Positions 53,541 to 63,401 of a stretch of DNA of 64,000 nucleotides are shown in pieces. The DNA is taken from positions 156,479,053-156,543,052 of the forward strand of contig CM068825.1 of NCBI GenBank assembly GCA_028554795.2. Direction: 5' to 3'. The DNA comes from Sinohyriopsis cumingii (taxonomy: Eukaryota; Mollusca; Bivalvia; Unionida; Unionidae). Within the stretch, counting starts at the first letter, position 1. Every line of letters starts with the position of its first letter. Below the pieces are notes generated by a model. The model did no database searches, had not been told where the DNA came from, and worked only from the letters and a program-made list of their open reading frames with translations. A program made the position numbers and the translations under genes.

Positions 53541-53556
53541 AGCCCTGAAAAGGGCT
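53541..53556 (-). terminator. Histone-type 3' end signal 8
   Basis: Minus strand AGCCCTTTTCAGGGCT followed by ACCCA and CTAGAAAAGAAATA. It follows only a remnant of gene C. Confidence 0.85.
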
Positions 53557-53579
53557 GTTTTTTTGTTTTTTTTGTTTGC

Positions 53580-53690
53580 TATGGCAATCTTTTTTAGTTT
53601 CTAAGAATGCGATGTCCTCTTAGGATAGACTTTCTGGCGATAGGTCTGCTTCTTCGGAAGAGAAGAAGAACTCTTTGGTGTCTACTTTAA
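53580..53690 (-). pseudogene. Remnant of accessory gene C joined to protease end
   Basis: Matches 17535-17632 of copy 1 (last codons of protein C) up to TTGGTGTC, then passes directly into the protease 3' end. About 600 bp present in copy 1 (rest of gene C, its promoter and the protease tail) are missing. Confidence 0.75.
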
Positions 53691-54242
53691 ACAGGGCTGA
53701 CAAAGTTGTGAATGAAATTGTGATTTCCACTGTTGGAAATCATTAGGCCATTGATGGACACTACGTTTCCTAGCTTGAGACAAAAGATAAGCATAATGGT
53801 CACAAAACCATCGATCTACTTTCACATCGTTTCTTGAAGAAGAACGAGGATCAAAATGAGTCACTAAATGTTCTAAGGAATAGCCCAGGCTGCGATGATG
53901 CAGAAAATACACACAGTACTGTCCACACACCAAGGAATCTGTGCCTTGTAATTTCACATTATTGAATCGGGTGGTTTGAGCATTTCTTCTCATAAAGTCG
54001 ATGATATCGTCTTCCAAAGGGGGCAATCCGTACGAATCGAAATATTCCACACATCCTTCTTGAGGAAAGTAGACGGCTGCCCAGTGGGTTCCTGGGAGAT
54101 GACTGTCGTCCGTGTTGATCACGTAAGCTAGATGGTCTTTAGGTTTGCGATGTCGGAGTTCATCTTTAGCACAGACGACAGGATTCCAAGAAGCCGTATA
54201 CGAACTGTGGTTCAAAAGGTAATAAAGTTCCCAGGTATCCAT
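53682..54242 (-). CDS. PRO: Adenain-like cysteine protease, copy 2 (186 aa)
   Basis: Nearly identical to copy 1 over the catalytic domain: GTHW with His53 and the family Trp, Asp in EYFDSYG, Gln and Cys in QGTDSLVCGQYC. It ends at LCQPCLK because the deletion described for the gene C remnant removed the tail seen in copy 1. All catalytic residues are present and the length equals a normal adenain domain, so this copy could be active. Start MDTWELYYLL at 54242; an upstream in-frame ATG adds a poly-Lys leader that is unlikely to be used. Confidence 0.9.
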   Translation of the reverse strand: MDTWELYYLLNHSSYTASWNPVVCAKDELRHRKPKDHLAYVINTDDSHLPGTHWAAVYFPQEGCVEYFDSYGLPPLEDDIIDFMRRNAQTTRFNNVKLQGTDSLVCGQYCVYFLHHRSLGYSLEHLVTHFDPRSSSRNDVKVDRWFCDHYAYLLSQARKRSVHQWPNDFQQWKSQFHSQLCQPCLK

Positions 54243-54268
54243 TTGTGTGTTGTTTTTTTTTTTCTTCT

Positions 54269-54757
54269 TCACAGGTAATAGTACGTTGTCAATTCGATCC
54301 TGACTTTTTGCTTGAAAATGTCTGACGAATAACCGTTTCTTCGTTTCGTCTCCTCACTCTGATTCAGGAGAGCTTCGATACGATGGATCTCTTGAGTGGT
54401 TAATGGTGGACAAGAATGTTCACGCAAGTCTTTATACCACTGGTGCCACACGTCTTCGTCCGAGATGAGACTCCAAGCTTCGTCCAGATATTCGTCCAAT
54501 TTTTCTTCTTGACTTAACATCAGGCATTTATCGTGTTGAATTTGACTGGGATGATCGTTTTGACATCCATAACAATTTTTCTTGATCAATTCCGTCATTT
54601 TTTCGGCCAAGTGTTTGGCAAAACAGCAGACTAAATGGGCTTCTTGTTCTGGCCATCTTGACTTCATCATGATCACTTCTTCTTCTTCTTCCACAGTCTC
54701 CTCACATTTCATGTCCAAAGTTTCTCCACTAGGTAAAGAGGGATAACAGTCTTCCAT
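54269..54757 (-). CDS. Conserved Cys/His protein, copy 2 (162 aa)
   Basis: Counterpart of 18822-19325, sharing the CYGCQNDHPSQIQHDKC cluster and the C-terminal KQKVRIELTTYYYL. The differences are mainly in the acidic N-terminal stretch (5-residue length change). Intact. Conservation of the whole frame in both copies suggests a structural role in the particle, but none can be assigned. Confidence 0.82.
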   Translation of the reverse strand: MEDCYPSLPSGETLDMKCEETVEEEEEVIMMKSRWPEQEAHLVCCFAKHLAEKMTELIKKNCYGCQNDHPSQIQHDKCLMLSQEEKLDEYLDEAWSLISDEDVWHQWYKDLREHSCPPLTTQEIHRIEALLNQSEETKRRNGYSSDIFKQKVRIELTTYYYL

Positions 54758-54762
54758 GACTT

Positions 54763-56078
54763 CTAGTAATCTAGAATGACTTCTCTCAAACTGTTGATTT
54801 CTATGGTATTATCGAATTCTGCATACAGGATGACGTTCACCGTTACATCAGGGTCTCGGTTTGCAAACTGAATTTCCACACGAATCTGGCCAGATTTTAT
54901 AGGGTGGAAATGTCCCTCGTCGCTGCCTTGGTCTGGAGTGAAATCGAAAGCCCACAAAGCATAGCCTTTTGCATAATCGTCGTACGTAATGCCGTGACTG
55001 GTGTTGGTTCCTAACTGTCCGGTGGCTTCGTACAGGGACAAGTACGACCACAAGTAATTCTTCTTCTTAAAGTCAGGTTCGAAAGGTCTGGTACACAAGG
55101 TCTTGCCATCGCGACTGACTTCGATCTTGGACACGCCAAAGTGTCGAAAGTAGAAAGGATTTTTACCCAAATCTCCGTTGAATGCTGTATTCTCGACGAT
55201 ACCAACGATCAAACGTTTGGGTAGCTGTCCTTGGAGCAGATGATCTTCGATCATGGATCGCTGTCCCTTGGGAATGGTGAAGGTTTTCACTTCCACGCGT
55301 CGGATCGGATACTTAGCGATCGTTCTGCTCAACGTCTGACTAATGTCGTTACCCACTTTAGGTAACACTTCCACGCGTCGTACGTAGAGCCTGGCTTCCT
55401 GGATGACAGTTTTGCAAGTGGTAGTACCTATCAAATGGAAAGCGGCACTGCTACGATTCAGTCTCAGGCGAACATTCACCCCGTTCAACCACATGTCCAA
55501 ATGCAAACGATCATTAGTTCTAAACTTGTGTTGGTTTCTATGATTCTGGCTCTTTGTTCTATAAATCCGTCATTGTTTGGTGTTTTGCTTGCATTAATTT
55601 CGAATGTTTCAAACTGCTCTGCTCCGTCAGCTTCCCATAGCACACAGGCATTGAGATGAGTGTTCTTGGCATCTATTCCGTACGTCAAGAGATTTTCCAG
55701 GTACGCTCGATAAGGGTAAGTATCCATGCTGCTGCTGACCAGTTTGTTGTTCAAGTACAAGTCCACTCCGCTAAACAAGGAATGCATGAAATTGTTGACG
55801 GGAGCTATTACCTCATCGCCATTTAGGGTCGAATTGTCCTCATCGACAACTTTGACTTTCAAGTACAAGTAACTGCTATTCAGATCGATGTAATCTTCGG
55901 GTTGTCCTTTGATTTCAAACTCGATGGGAGCTGAGGCTGTCAATGAGGAGACGGGGTGAAATTCCACCCACTGGGATTCTTGCATCGTCATCATGGTGGG
56001 GGACATGGCAAACAGATCCAGTTCCGACTTGGAACAAGCGCAAGATTCTCGGTGCATCATTTTTTTTCTGTGTTTCAA
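54763..56078 (-). pseudogene. MCP: Major capsid protein, copy 2, frameshifted
   Basis: The N-terminal half is read from 56078 to about 55495 (WVEFHPVSSLTASAPIEFEI, VDLYLNNKLVSSS). The C-terminal half lies in another frame to 54763 (FDFTPDQGSDEGHFHPIKSG and the end SLREVILDY). The change of frame is near 55490-55505, where a few codons found in copy 1 are also missing. The site differs from the copy 1 lesion, so the two genes broke independently. A variable loop near residues 140-190 differs strongly between copies, as expected of an exposed capsid region. Confidence 0.9.
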
Positions 56079-56091
56079 TAATCGAAAACGT

Positions 56092-56215
56092 CTAAGTCTC
56101 GAACGGTTCTTCTTTTCTTGGCCTTTCTAGCTTGAAGTCTGGTGAAAGGGTGTTTTCTTCGTCGTCTCTTTCTGCGTTGTCCTTGCTGAATGCCTGACTC
56201 GGTTGCGTGCAGGGC
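56092..56215 (-). CDS. Small basic core-like protein, copy 2, start unclear
   Basis: The frame encoding QRRKRRRRKHPFTRL and ending VRDLDVFDY matches the 60-aa protein of copy 1. A TATA-like CTATAAAT lies right at its beginning, and no ATG is in frame. Confidence 0.4.
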
Positions 56216-56217
56216 AT

Positions 56218-56490
56218 TTATAGGTGTGTCTCGGCGGCCAAAATGTCTTTGCCCGTTTGCAGCAAGACATTTTCGCCTGCCCTCATGAAGGCTTCTTTAG
56301 GGTTTTGTTTGTCGATGATGACATTTTGGAGAAATTCTTTGCCTTGCGTCAGTGCCGCATCTTTCAAGGCGTGCAATCCGCGTGTCACCATCGGTTTCAA
56401 CACCGGGGCCACCGAACGAAAGGCCGATTTCAGCATATCTGCTAAACCGTGGCCTCGCTGCCGAGCAATCCCTCGGTACACTGGATACAT
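56218..56490 (-). CDS. Minor capsid protein VI-like, copy 2 (90 aa)
   Basis: MYPVYRGIARQRGHGLADML and the following amphipathic helix are nearly identical to copy 1. It ends at AAETHL, probably the original C-terminus, since copy 1 has a small deletion there. Membrane-active role inferred from the helix and gene order only. Confidence 0.62.
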   Translation of the reverse strand: MYPVYRGIARQRGHGLADMLKSAFRSVAPVLKPMVTRGLHALKDAALTQGKEFLQNVIIDKQNPKEAFMRAGENVLLQTGKDILAAETHL

Positions 56491-56493
56491 GAC

Positions 56494-57428
56494 TTACGAA
56501 TCGTGAGAGAACCGTTTTCGAAAATGGAGTTTCACCGTGACTTTTCCTTTGGTGAATGGAATATTTTGTCCCAAATCTCCTTTTATAGTAATGTTGACCG
56601 TGTCCAAATACGACTTGCTGACAGGCAAATAGTGAGGATGTACAAATTCACGGTGAACGTGGTAAGTGTTTCCACCTTCCTCGTCAGCGTTCGCGGCAGA
56701 ATCCACTTTGAAAGGAATGACACGCACTAACGGTACGGAGGTGTGTCCCACCACGTTGTACTGCACCACATCGGAATACACGAACATCAAATTCAGTCCT
56801 TGATTCAGTTCTACTGGGGTACGAAATAACTTGCTAAAAGACTCGTTGTCATAAACGATGGGTAATTCGTTTTTCTTCATCATGGTCATTCTCATGTTTA
56901 TGTCTCCGCCCAACATGTCAAACAATTCTGGACAAAATAAGAAAGACATGATTTTACCCGCCTCAGGAAATTTAATCAGGAAGCGACGAGCTGTTTTGTG
57001 GTATTCCAGGGTGACGACACCTTTTTGGCATCCTCCAAAGCTTTCAGAAACACGCCATTAAACCTGGTGGCTATGGTGTTGACCAAATGTTGACCACTAA
57101 AATAATAGCCTGGGGGAATGAACAAGTGATAGGTGGTGTACTTTTGATTTTGTAAACGGGTTTTCTTGTCATATTTGCCCTGGGCATCCAAGTACTGTTG
57201 CACTCGCTCGTCATAAACTTCCACATCAAATTTATTTTGATTGGGATGGACATTGAGGACTTGGGTCGGGTGAATGATTTCCACTAAAGCCACTTCCCAA
57301 TGGGCTTCGTGATCTAAGGGGATGGCCTGAGGTAATTTGGCCGTGTAACAGCACAACGTGTTGTTGGGAAACACCTCCATGGAACTGTCACTGGGTAAGG
57401 TTAAGTAAAATTGGTTTTCGTGACTCAT
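56494..57428 (-). pseudogene. mCP: Penton, copy 2, split frame
   Basis: The first part runs from MSHENQFYLTLPSDSSMEVF at 57428 to about 57025. The second part continues to 56494 in the -1 frame. The switch is at an A-run (about 57018-57022), the same place and direction as in copy 1, even though the two sequences differ by a 3-bp insertion and several substitutions nearby. Everything else in the gene is open. This is either an inherited defect or a programmed frameshift. Confidence 0.85.
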
Positions 57429-57601
57429 AATTCCAGACTTCTGTGGCTCTCCGAGGGGTTACTGGACGTCAGAGGCGTGTCTCCGCCCAAAATGGGGTTC
57501 TGGTTGTGGTTTTTGTTGGAGTGGTGACTGACACTGGCACTGGACACAAGGTTCCCGTTCGAGGAGAATTTCAGGGAGGGATTGGGAAGCAGGTAACTGA
57601 T

Positions 57602-57835
57602 TCAACTGCTCAATAAAATGGTCCACAATTGTTTGTCTCCTTGTTGCAAACTCAAATTGGCGATGGCTGCCCCGATGACACAATACACCACGAAGATTTG
57701 GCAGAAAAAGACGATTTGCGTTTTAGGCACACGTTCTCCGCACCACACCCACAAGGGTTGTTTTTGTAAATCTCGCACAGAAGAACTAGGTGAAGGAGGA
57801 GTGGTTGACGTAGCTGCGTCTGTGTGAAAGGGCAT
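57602..57835 (-). CDS. Single-pass membrane protein, copy 2 (about 77 aa)
   Basis: Nearly identical to 22137-22370, with the hydrophobic segment IVFFCQIFVVYCVIGAAIA. Its TGA is at the same codon as in copy 1. The frame then stays open for about 55 codons into the penton ATG, as in copy 1. A TATA-like CTATAAAATG lies upstream. Confidence 0.65.
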   Translation of the reverse strand: MPFHTDAATSTTPPSPSSSVRDLQKQPLWVWCGERVPKTQIVFFCQIFVVYCVIGAAIANLSLQQGDKQLWTILLSS

Positions 57836-57843
57836 GATGGTCA

Positions 57844-58950
57844 CTTCATTTTATAGTCGATGACTTGCGAAGCGTCGATCCAAGAATCAAAACTGGGTGG
57901 ATATCATTTCCAACGTACTTTGACTTCTTTGACACGTCGTTTGCCCACTTTACGGGTTCTGCGTTCGAGAATGCTTTCGATGTCGTACACGTCGTCTTCT
58001 TTTTTGGTGACACGTTGTAACTCGGGCAAATAAAACGTTCCTTTGAGCACTTCTCCGTTCATGTCTTCCAATTTATAGACGGCAGGATGACGGCCATGCA
58101 CTCGTCCAGTGACACGAAACAGTTCGGTTGTCCAGTTAGGTAAGTAACCTTTGTCAAAAGTGCGTTTGGTTTTGCCAATGCGCACCCAATCTCCTACGGC
58201 CAACTCTCCACTTTTCTTGGGGACAGCCCTCGTCGGGGACGTACCAAACAGGCGCTCAAACACCAACACTTCGTTGTCGGGAGTCACGTCTTGCGGGGCA
58301 CGTCCGATGCTTCGATGGTAAGATTGGTTGTACGCTTGCACCAGGTGCGGTAAGATGTCGATGTACTTCAGAGTGTGGTGATGCGTAAAATATTTCCACA
58401 TGCGTTCTTTCAAAGTACGTTGAAAACGTTCCACGATGCTGGCTTTGCTTTCGGGATTCTCGGTGGTAAAAAAGTGAATGTCACGTTTCTTTAATTCTTT
58501 TTGGAAAGCTTGGTTCAGAAATTCGGTGCCTTTGTCCGTTTGCCATCGAAGAGGGTGACTACCGCTTTGTTTCAACACCCGTTGCAGGGCTCGCACTAAC
58601 TCGCTGCTGGATTTGGAAGTCAAGGGCACGACCCAGGCAAATTTGGAAAAGACGTCGATGACACAAAACAAATATTTGTAGCCACGATTGTAGCTGGCCA
58701 AATGAGAAACATCGGCTAAATCGGCTTGCCATTGATGATCGATGCCTTCCACTCGGGTGCGACTTCTGGCAAACTTGAGTCGAATGGGCTTGTGTAAAGT
58801 GTAGGTAGCTTGTTCTTGTAACCATCGTTGCACTTGAGGTAAACGGAGACTTTTCAGTCGAGTTTTGGCAGCACGATACAATTTTTGAACTCCTGCGTAA
58901 CCTGCAGGATGCGAGGGATCGTAGTAAATGCTGGCTAAGACTTTTTCCAT
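57844..58950 (-). pseudogene. INT: Integrase, copy 2, chromodomain truncated
   Basis: The catalytic core is complete: Asp77 (QWQADLAD), Asp139 (WQTDKGTEF) and Glu174 (SIVERFQRTL). The first 348 codons are open, then TGA at 57904-57906 replaces the GGA of copy 1, cutting the chromodomain after VKVRWK. The chromodomain of Polinton and chromovirus integrases is thought to guide insertion through chromatin marks. A truncated enzyme might still catalyse, but its targeting would be affected. Confidence 0.92.
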
Positions 58951-58977
58951 TTTTATTTTTTTGTGTTTGTTGGTGTG

Positions 58978-59631
58978 TTAATAAGACACCCACTCTTGGA
59001 GGATGCTACTCTTTTTCTCTTGGGGTATTTTCTTGGATTGCAATGCTTTGCGTGTGCGACCGGCAATAGGTGTCGAAGAGGAGGATGTCTGAGCGGGGGA
59101 TATCGGTTCTTGTTTCACTTCTGTCTTCACTTCTGTCTTCACTTTCTTTTTCTCTTGTGATGAAGAAGGGGTGGCCATCATCTTTTTAATCCATCCAATT
59201 CTGGAGGTAGGTGGTGTTGTTAACTTGCATACTTTTTCTGGTGGAGTTTGAAACCCTTCTTCTTCTTCTTCTTCTTCTTCTTCTTTTCCTTTTTCTGTCT
59301 TGGTCACTGGTTGTGGTGGGACTGGTACTGGTACTGGTGATGGTGCTGGACTTTTCATCAAGGTCTTAAAATCTTTTAGAGTGGGTAGAGCTGTTTCGTC
59401 TAAACCTTTCTGGTGAAAGAGTTGCAGTCGTTGCAAAAGTTGACCGTACTTTTGCGATTTTTCTGTTTCGGACAAATCTTGGCGATCCATCAATAACTGC
59501 AATTCGTGTTGCAACTGGGACATCTCGCTCAAATTGGGATTGGGAGGGAAATGCGGGGTGCGTTGTTCTTGCCACCGATGGTATTCCATCCATCGTTTGT
59601 AAGGCACTAAAGCCAGTTTTCGTCCTTCCAT
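58978..59631 (-). CDS. Polinton protein of unknown role, copy 2 (up to 217 aa)
   Basis: As 23480-24064, with longer Glu (KEEEEEEEEE) and Pro/Val repeats. It has an upstream ATG giving 21 more residues (MEGRKLALVPYKRWMEYHRW). In copy 1 the same upstream stretch is out of frame, so the longer form may be the original. Ends LQEWVSY. Confidence 0.75.
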   Translation of the reverse strand: MEGRKLALVPYKRWMEYHRWQEQRTPHFPPNPNLSEMSQLQHELQLLMDRQDLSETEKSQKYGQLLQRLQLFHQKGLDETALPTLKDFKTLMKSPAPSPVPVPVPPQPVTKTEKGKEEEEEEEEEGFQTPPEKVCKLTTPPTSRIGWIKKMMATPSSSQEKKKVKTEVKTEVKQEPISPAQTSSSSTPIAGRTRKALQSKKIPQEKKSSILQEWVSY

Positions 59632-59680
59632 GGGGTTGTCAGGGGTCGATTCTGAGATCTTGGGACTTCCGAGGGCCTTT

Positions 59681-60119
59681 TTATCTTGTTCCCACCAGTC
59701 CTCCCAACATGGTTCCCAAGACTCCTTTCAGTATGGGGCCTAACAAGAGAGGCAAAATGCCTCCACGTTGGACCAACATCTTCTTTTTTTGACGAATGGG
59801 AATTTTCTTTTGAACCATTTGGCGAAGAACGTGACGATGTTTGCCTAAGCATTGTTTCTGGTGTTTGGACAAAGGGATCGTGCCTTTCAAGACGTTCAAA
59901 CAACATTCGCACACGGTATCGATGACCTCTTTGGAGGCCGATTGAATGAGTTTTTTTTCGTAGAGGTGGAGAAGCTTTGGATAGGACAGATAACATGTCC
60001 CCATGTTTGACTAAACGTGGTGGTAGTCCTTTCCTTTTCTTTCCTTGGGGTTTTCTGGAGGGTGACATCTTTGAGTCTTCAGGAGCACCAAAAAACACTG
60101 ATACCCCCGACTTGGTCAC
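59681..60119 (-). pseudogene. pX-like virion protein, copy 2, frameshifted
   Basis: Same protein as 24155-24574. One extra T in a T-run (8 T at about 59951-59958, 7 in copy 1) shifts the frame between the basic N-terminal part and the KEVIDTVCECCLNVLKG core. The hydrophobic end (LLLGPILKGVLGTMLGGL) is preserved in the second frame. Confidence 0.75.
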
Positions 60120-60128
60120 AGGCCTTTT

Positions 60129-61082
60129 TTATACTGGAACGCGTCGCCACTGATTGTCTTGACGTCGTATTAGTTTGAGGACAGGCATGACACGTCGTGC
60201 AGGGGTACGTAACGGACTAAATCGAGCCCGTTCTTGCTTGGACAAATCCAGTAAACTTTGTAACATGCCCGATCTTTCTTGGACTTTGATTTTGGGAGAA
60301 GTTACTTTGTGAGCAGTAGCCACTGCCGCTAAATTGGAGGGTCCTGCCACTGGGGAAGTTCTTTTTGGGGTCATCAACGGAGAAGTTCTTGGTGTGATCA
60401 ACGTCTCCAAGTACTCTTCAGTTCTTGGTGTCATCAACGGAGAAGTGGATGAACGTGAGGCTGCCGGAGACGCAGTCACCGCCGTGGCAGGTCGTGGTTT
60501 GCGAGTGTAAGGTTGCGTCCTGGTCGAAGAAGAAGTGCCTCTCTTGCGACTAGTTTTCTTCTGTGGACTTTTCTTTTTCTGGGGACTTTTTCTCTGTTTC
60601 TTTTTCTGGGGGCTTCTTTTCTTTTTCCGGGGTGGTGTCTGGTAAGAGGAGGGTCCCGCCACTGGAGAAGTTCTTCTTGGGGACCTGGTCTTTTTCTTCT
60701 TCTTGGAGCTTCGTTGGACTTTTTTCTTGGGTATAACTTTGGGGAGATTAGTATCCCATCTTAAGAGAGAGCGAATGATGACCCCTCCTAGAGAACCGCT
60801 CCCTCCAGGTTTCAAAATGATTTGTTTTCTGGTTTGAGTGTCGATGCGGGGATCGGCCAGTTGGACCAAAGCGACTTTGTTTCGATCGAAAAAGCGTTTG
60901 GTTTGATGAGGAATCTGAATGATTCCTTGGAGTATTTAACGTGCCGTCACCGTGAACCATCGTAAGACTTCTTTGAGACTAGCTTCTAAGACACGAGCTC
61001 GTATTTGTGGATTTTTTTCTCGACTGATGCCATACAAGGCACGAATCAATTTGACGGGAAGATGCGACTGAAGGGACGTCAT
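60129..61082 (-). pseudogene. Highly basic Polinton protein, copy 2, one stop
   Basis: A single frame of 318 codons interrupted only by TAA at 60936-60938, where copy 1 has CAA. N-terminal MTSLQSHLPVKLIRALYGIS, central Lys/Arg/Ser repeats (KKKQRKSPQKKKSPQKK), then repeats of TSPLMTP(R/K)RTSPVAGPS type, and a C-terminal RTPARRVMPVLKLIRR. Probably a DNA-binding virion protein, from composition alone. Confidence 0.75.
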
Positions 61083-61150
61083 GTTGACGTTGTGTGAGAC
61101 AGACGAAAAAGGGTCTGAGGTTTTTATAGATTTTTTTATGTGGAGTGAAA

Positions 61151-61879
61151 TTAAGTCGAGGACGGAGACGTGTACAGGACAGGCCCTCCGTCTTGGCACC
61201 AGTGGTGAAACAAGTGGGTACGAAATCGCAAATCATCGGGGGTCGTAGGTTTCAAATCGACGAGTAAATAGGCGTGTGGAGTTTGAGTGGCATCGTCGTA
61301 CGCCTGAGTTAGCCAAGACGTTCCTAACTGTTTGGCTAAGACTTACACTTGCGATTTATCTCGAGGGCTTTTAAACAAGACCACGTAATGCGCATTGAGA
61401 CTGATGGTGCGATGGGCTTTACTTTGTTGAAACAAATTTTGGGTGATGTAAACGACACTGGCATTACGGTGATGCCCTTTGCGCGTGAACCACAGTTTAA
61501 TTTCTTCTTCGTCTTCTCCTAACATGTCGTCGAAAATGACCAAATGGGTTTGACGGGAGTCAGAGACGATGCCGTCGTCTTCTTTAGGAATGCCTTCCAC
61601 AAACACGATGGAATCGCCTTGACTTTCTCGCAAGAGGCTGTACGCCGATTGCCACTCTTTGTAACACCACACGATCCGCTGAGGTGGCCGATCGATCAAA
61701 TGATGTTTATGTTCGATCAAACGTTTGACGAATTCGGTTTTGCCTGAACCGCTAGGTCCAGCAATGAGCATGTTAAAGGGATGGCGAAGATACAAAGCCT
61801 CCCAACTGGCACGATCTAAGTGTTCGTCGATGACTTTGACAGTAAAGGAAGAGGGAGCAGAGACAGCAGAGGTAGCCAT
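61151..61879 (-). pseudogene. ATP: DNA-packaging ATPase, copy 2, one stop
   Basis: Walker A GPSGSGKT and Walker B LVIFDDML are present. A TAA at 61343-61345 replaces CAA of copy 1 after DKSQV, removing about the last 64 residues. The frame is otherwise open to the natural stop at 61151. Same length as copy 1 (243 codons). Confidence 0.92.
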
Positions 61880-61962
61880 AGTGTGAGAAATGTCACTTGT
61901 GACACGAAAACAAAGAAGACAAGAGTTTATATACTTTTTTCAGAACACGTTTATTGAATGTT

Positions 61963-62222
61963 TCAAACATGAATACGAAAGACGGAAATACATAAAAGCC
62001 AAAGGCTTAAGTACAACGATAAAAGGCACATGATAACCATCAACGTGGAATAAACACAAGTGTCTGTACAACATGTTTTGGGTAATGTTCTAACCAGTTC
62101 TATAGTAGGTGGTAAGGTCACACAAGTGTCCTCCCGAAAGGGTCTTTCAGGCCTGTCCACGACAGTCCCGTCCTGGGTGACGGGTTCTTCTGGCACCGTC
62201 ACTAACACGGGTTGAAAAGTAA
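61963..62222 (-). CDS. Short membrane protein, copy 2, start unclear
   Basis: The shared part FQPVLVTVPEEPVTQD to the membrane span MVIMCLLSLYLSLWLLC matches copy 1. Homology ends at 62222. Upstream the frame runs into the neighbouring helical gene in a different frame, so the real start cannot be set. Confidence 0.45.
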
Positions 62223-62685
62223 CTTTTTTCCTTGAACAACTCTCGTGCATACTGGGCCACTTCTTGGGTCCAAGCCTCAAAATCCCAATCTTTCCAGGCA
62301 CGGACATCTGTCCAGTGGGGATGTAAGTCACAAGCTACACACACATCGTCATACACGTCTTGGGTAGCTAAAAGTTGACGAATCTTTTTTTCCTGTTGAG
62401 GTCGAGAAGTATCCAGATGAAAACGCAAGGCTTTGAGCAAAAGGAGTTTTTCGTGACCATTTAAGGCCATTGAGGTGGTAAGTACTGATCGTAAAGAGTC
62501 CACAAAGAATCGGCTGGTAAACGAAATCCCAGAAAACAAGTCACTAAGACACACACCACTTGTCGACCCAAATTGAATGGATACAGTTCTTGTAATAATC
62601 GATGGTAATGATCCACGGTTTGAATATGGTCACTGAGTTCCTTCCACGGAATCTGTTCAATAATATGTGACATAATCCGTGGCAT
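62147..62685 (-). pseudogene. Unknown helical protein, two overlapping frames
   Basis: The first frame (62685 to 62461) encodes MSHIIEQIPWKELSDHIQTV and LGRQVVCVLVTCFLGFRLPA. The second (from an ATG at about 62471) encodes LNGHEKLLLLKALRFHLDTS and DVRAWKDWDFEAWTQEVAQY. They overlap by about 10 bp, so this is either two small genes or one frameshifted gene. Mostly helical, one hydrophobic stretch, no domain I can name. Absent from copy 1. A TATA box (CTATAAAA, 62697-62704) precedes it. Confidence 0.5.
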
Positions 62686-63151
62686 GGCAACTTGATTTTA
62701 TAGTGTCTTTGTTTCGGAAGCAATAAAGGTAATTTCTAACTAAACATGTTCGTTCTCCAGTAGGGAATTTAAATGTTACATACTGTAACTGAAACGTCAG
62801 AGTTTGTCTAGATGTTTCGTCTTTTTCTAAGCAGATTCCATGTAACAAATGTTGGTAATCCTTTAAATCGTCTTCCTCAATACGTTGCAGTAAGTGAATC
62901 TCGAAGTAACCAAAATTAGGAACGTCTAGTTCATCATCATTTACAAACTGAAAGTGTTCAACAAGGTCTGACCACTAAAAAAATTTCTGACGAATCAGTC
63001 CTCTTATACCATTCAGGTACCAGTGGTTAAAGATCTGGTGATGTAACGGATGCAACTGTTCTTTACGTTTGACTTGTATTTTGACCAGTTCTCGGTAAAT
63101 CCTTTCTCTCAACTCCTCAGGCAAGCCCAAAATGTTCTCTTGTAAAGTATC
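62657..63151 (-). pseudogene. F-box-like protein 1 of tandem family, one stop
   Basis: Begins MDTLQENILGLPEELRERIY. One continuous frame to 62657 is interrupted by TAG at 62975-62977 (paralogue 3 has a sense codon there). The first 40 residues resemble an F-box (LP.EL...IY.EL), which would recruit a substrate to a Skp1-cullin ubiquitin ligase. The remainder (GYFEIHLLQRIEEDDLKDYQ) has no known domain. Confidence 0.62.
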
Positions 63152-63389
63152 CATAAGTATATGCACTGTTTTTGGAATCCTTGGGTGGTGGCCAATAGCC
63201 TCGTTTACCTTTGTGCCTGATGTAGTATCCACTCATAATCAGTCTTCTTATACTTTGGAACAAAGCATAATTTAAAAACGGTTGAATAACTTTGCGTTTG
63301 CGTTTCACTTGTATTTTGATCAGTTCTCGGTAAATGCGTTCTCTCAACTCCACAGGCAAAGCACGAATGTTCTCTAGCAAAGTATTCAT
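63117..63389 (-). CDS. F-box-like protein 2 of tandem family, short (90 aa)
   Basis: MNTLLENIRALPVELRERIY and an IYRELIKIQVKRKRK stretch match its neighbours, but the C-terminal half is replaced by a Lys/Gly/Tyr-rich tail (YYIRHKGKRGYWPPPKDS). Either a shortened paralogue or a truncated duplicate. Its 3' end overlaps the start of paralogue 1. Confidence 0.6.
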   Translation of the reverse strand: MNTLLENIRALPVELRERIYRELIKIQVKRKRKVIQPFLNYALFQSIRRLIMSGYYIRHKGKRGYWPPPKDSKNSAYTYGYFTREHFGLA

Positions 63390-63401
63390 GAATAGGTCAT
63401 A

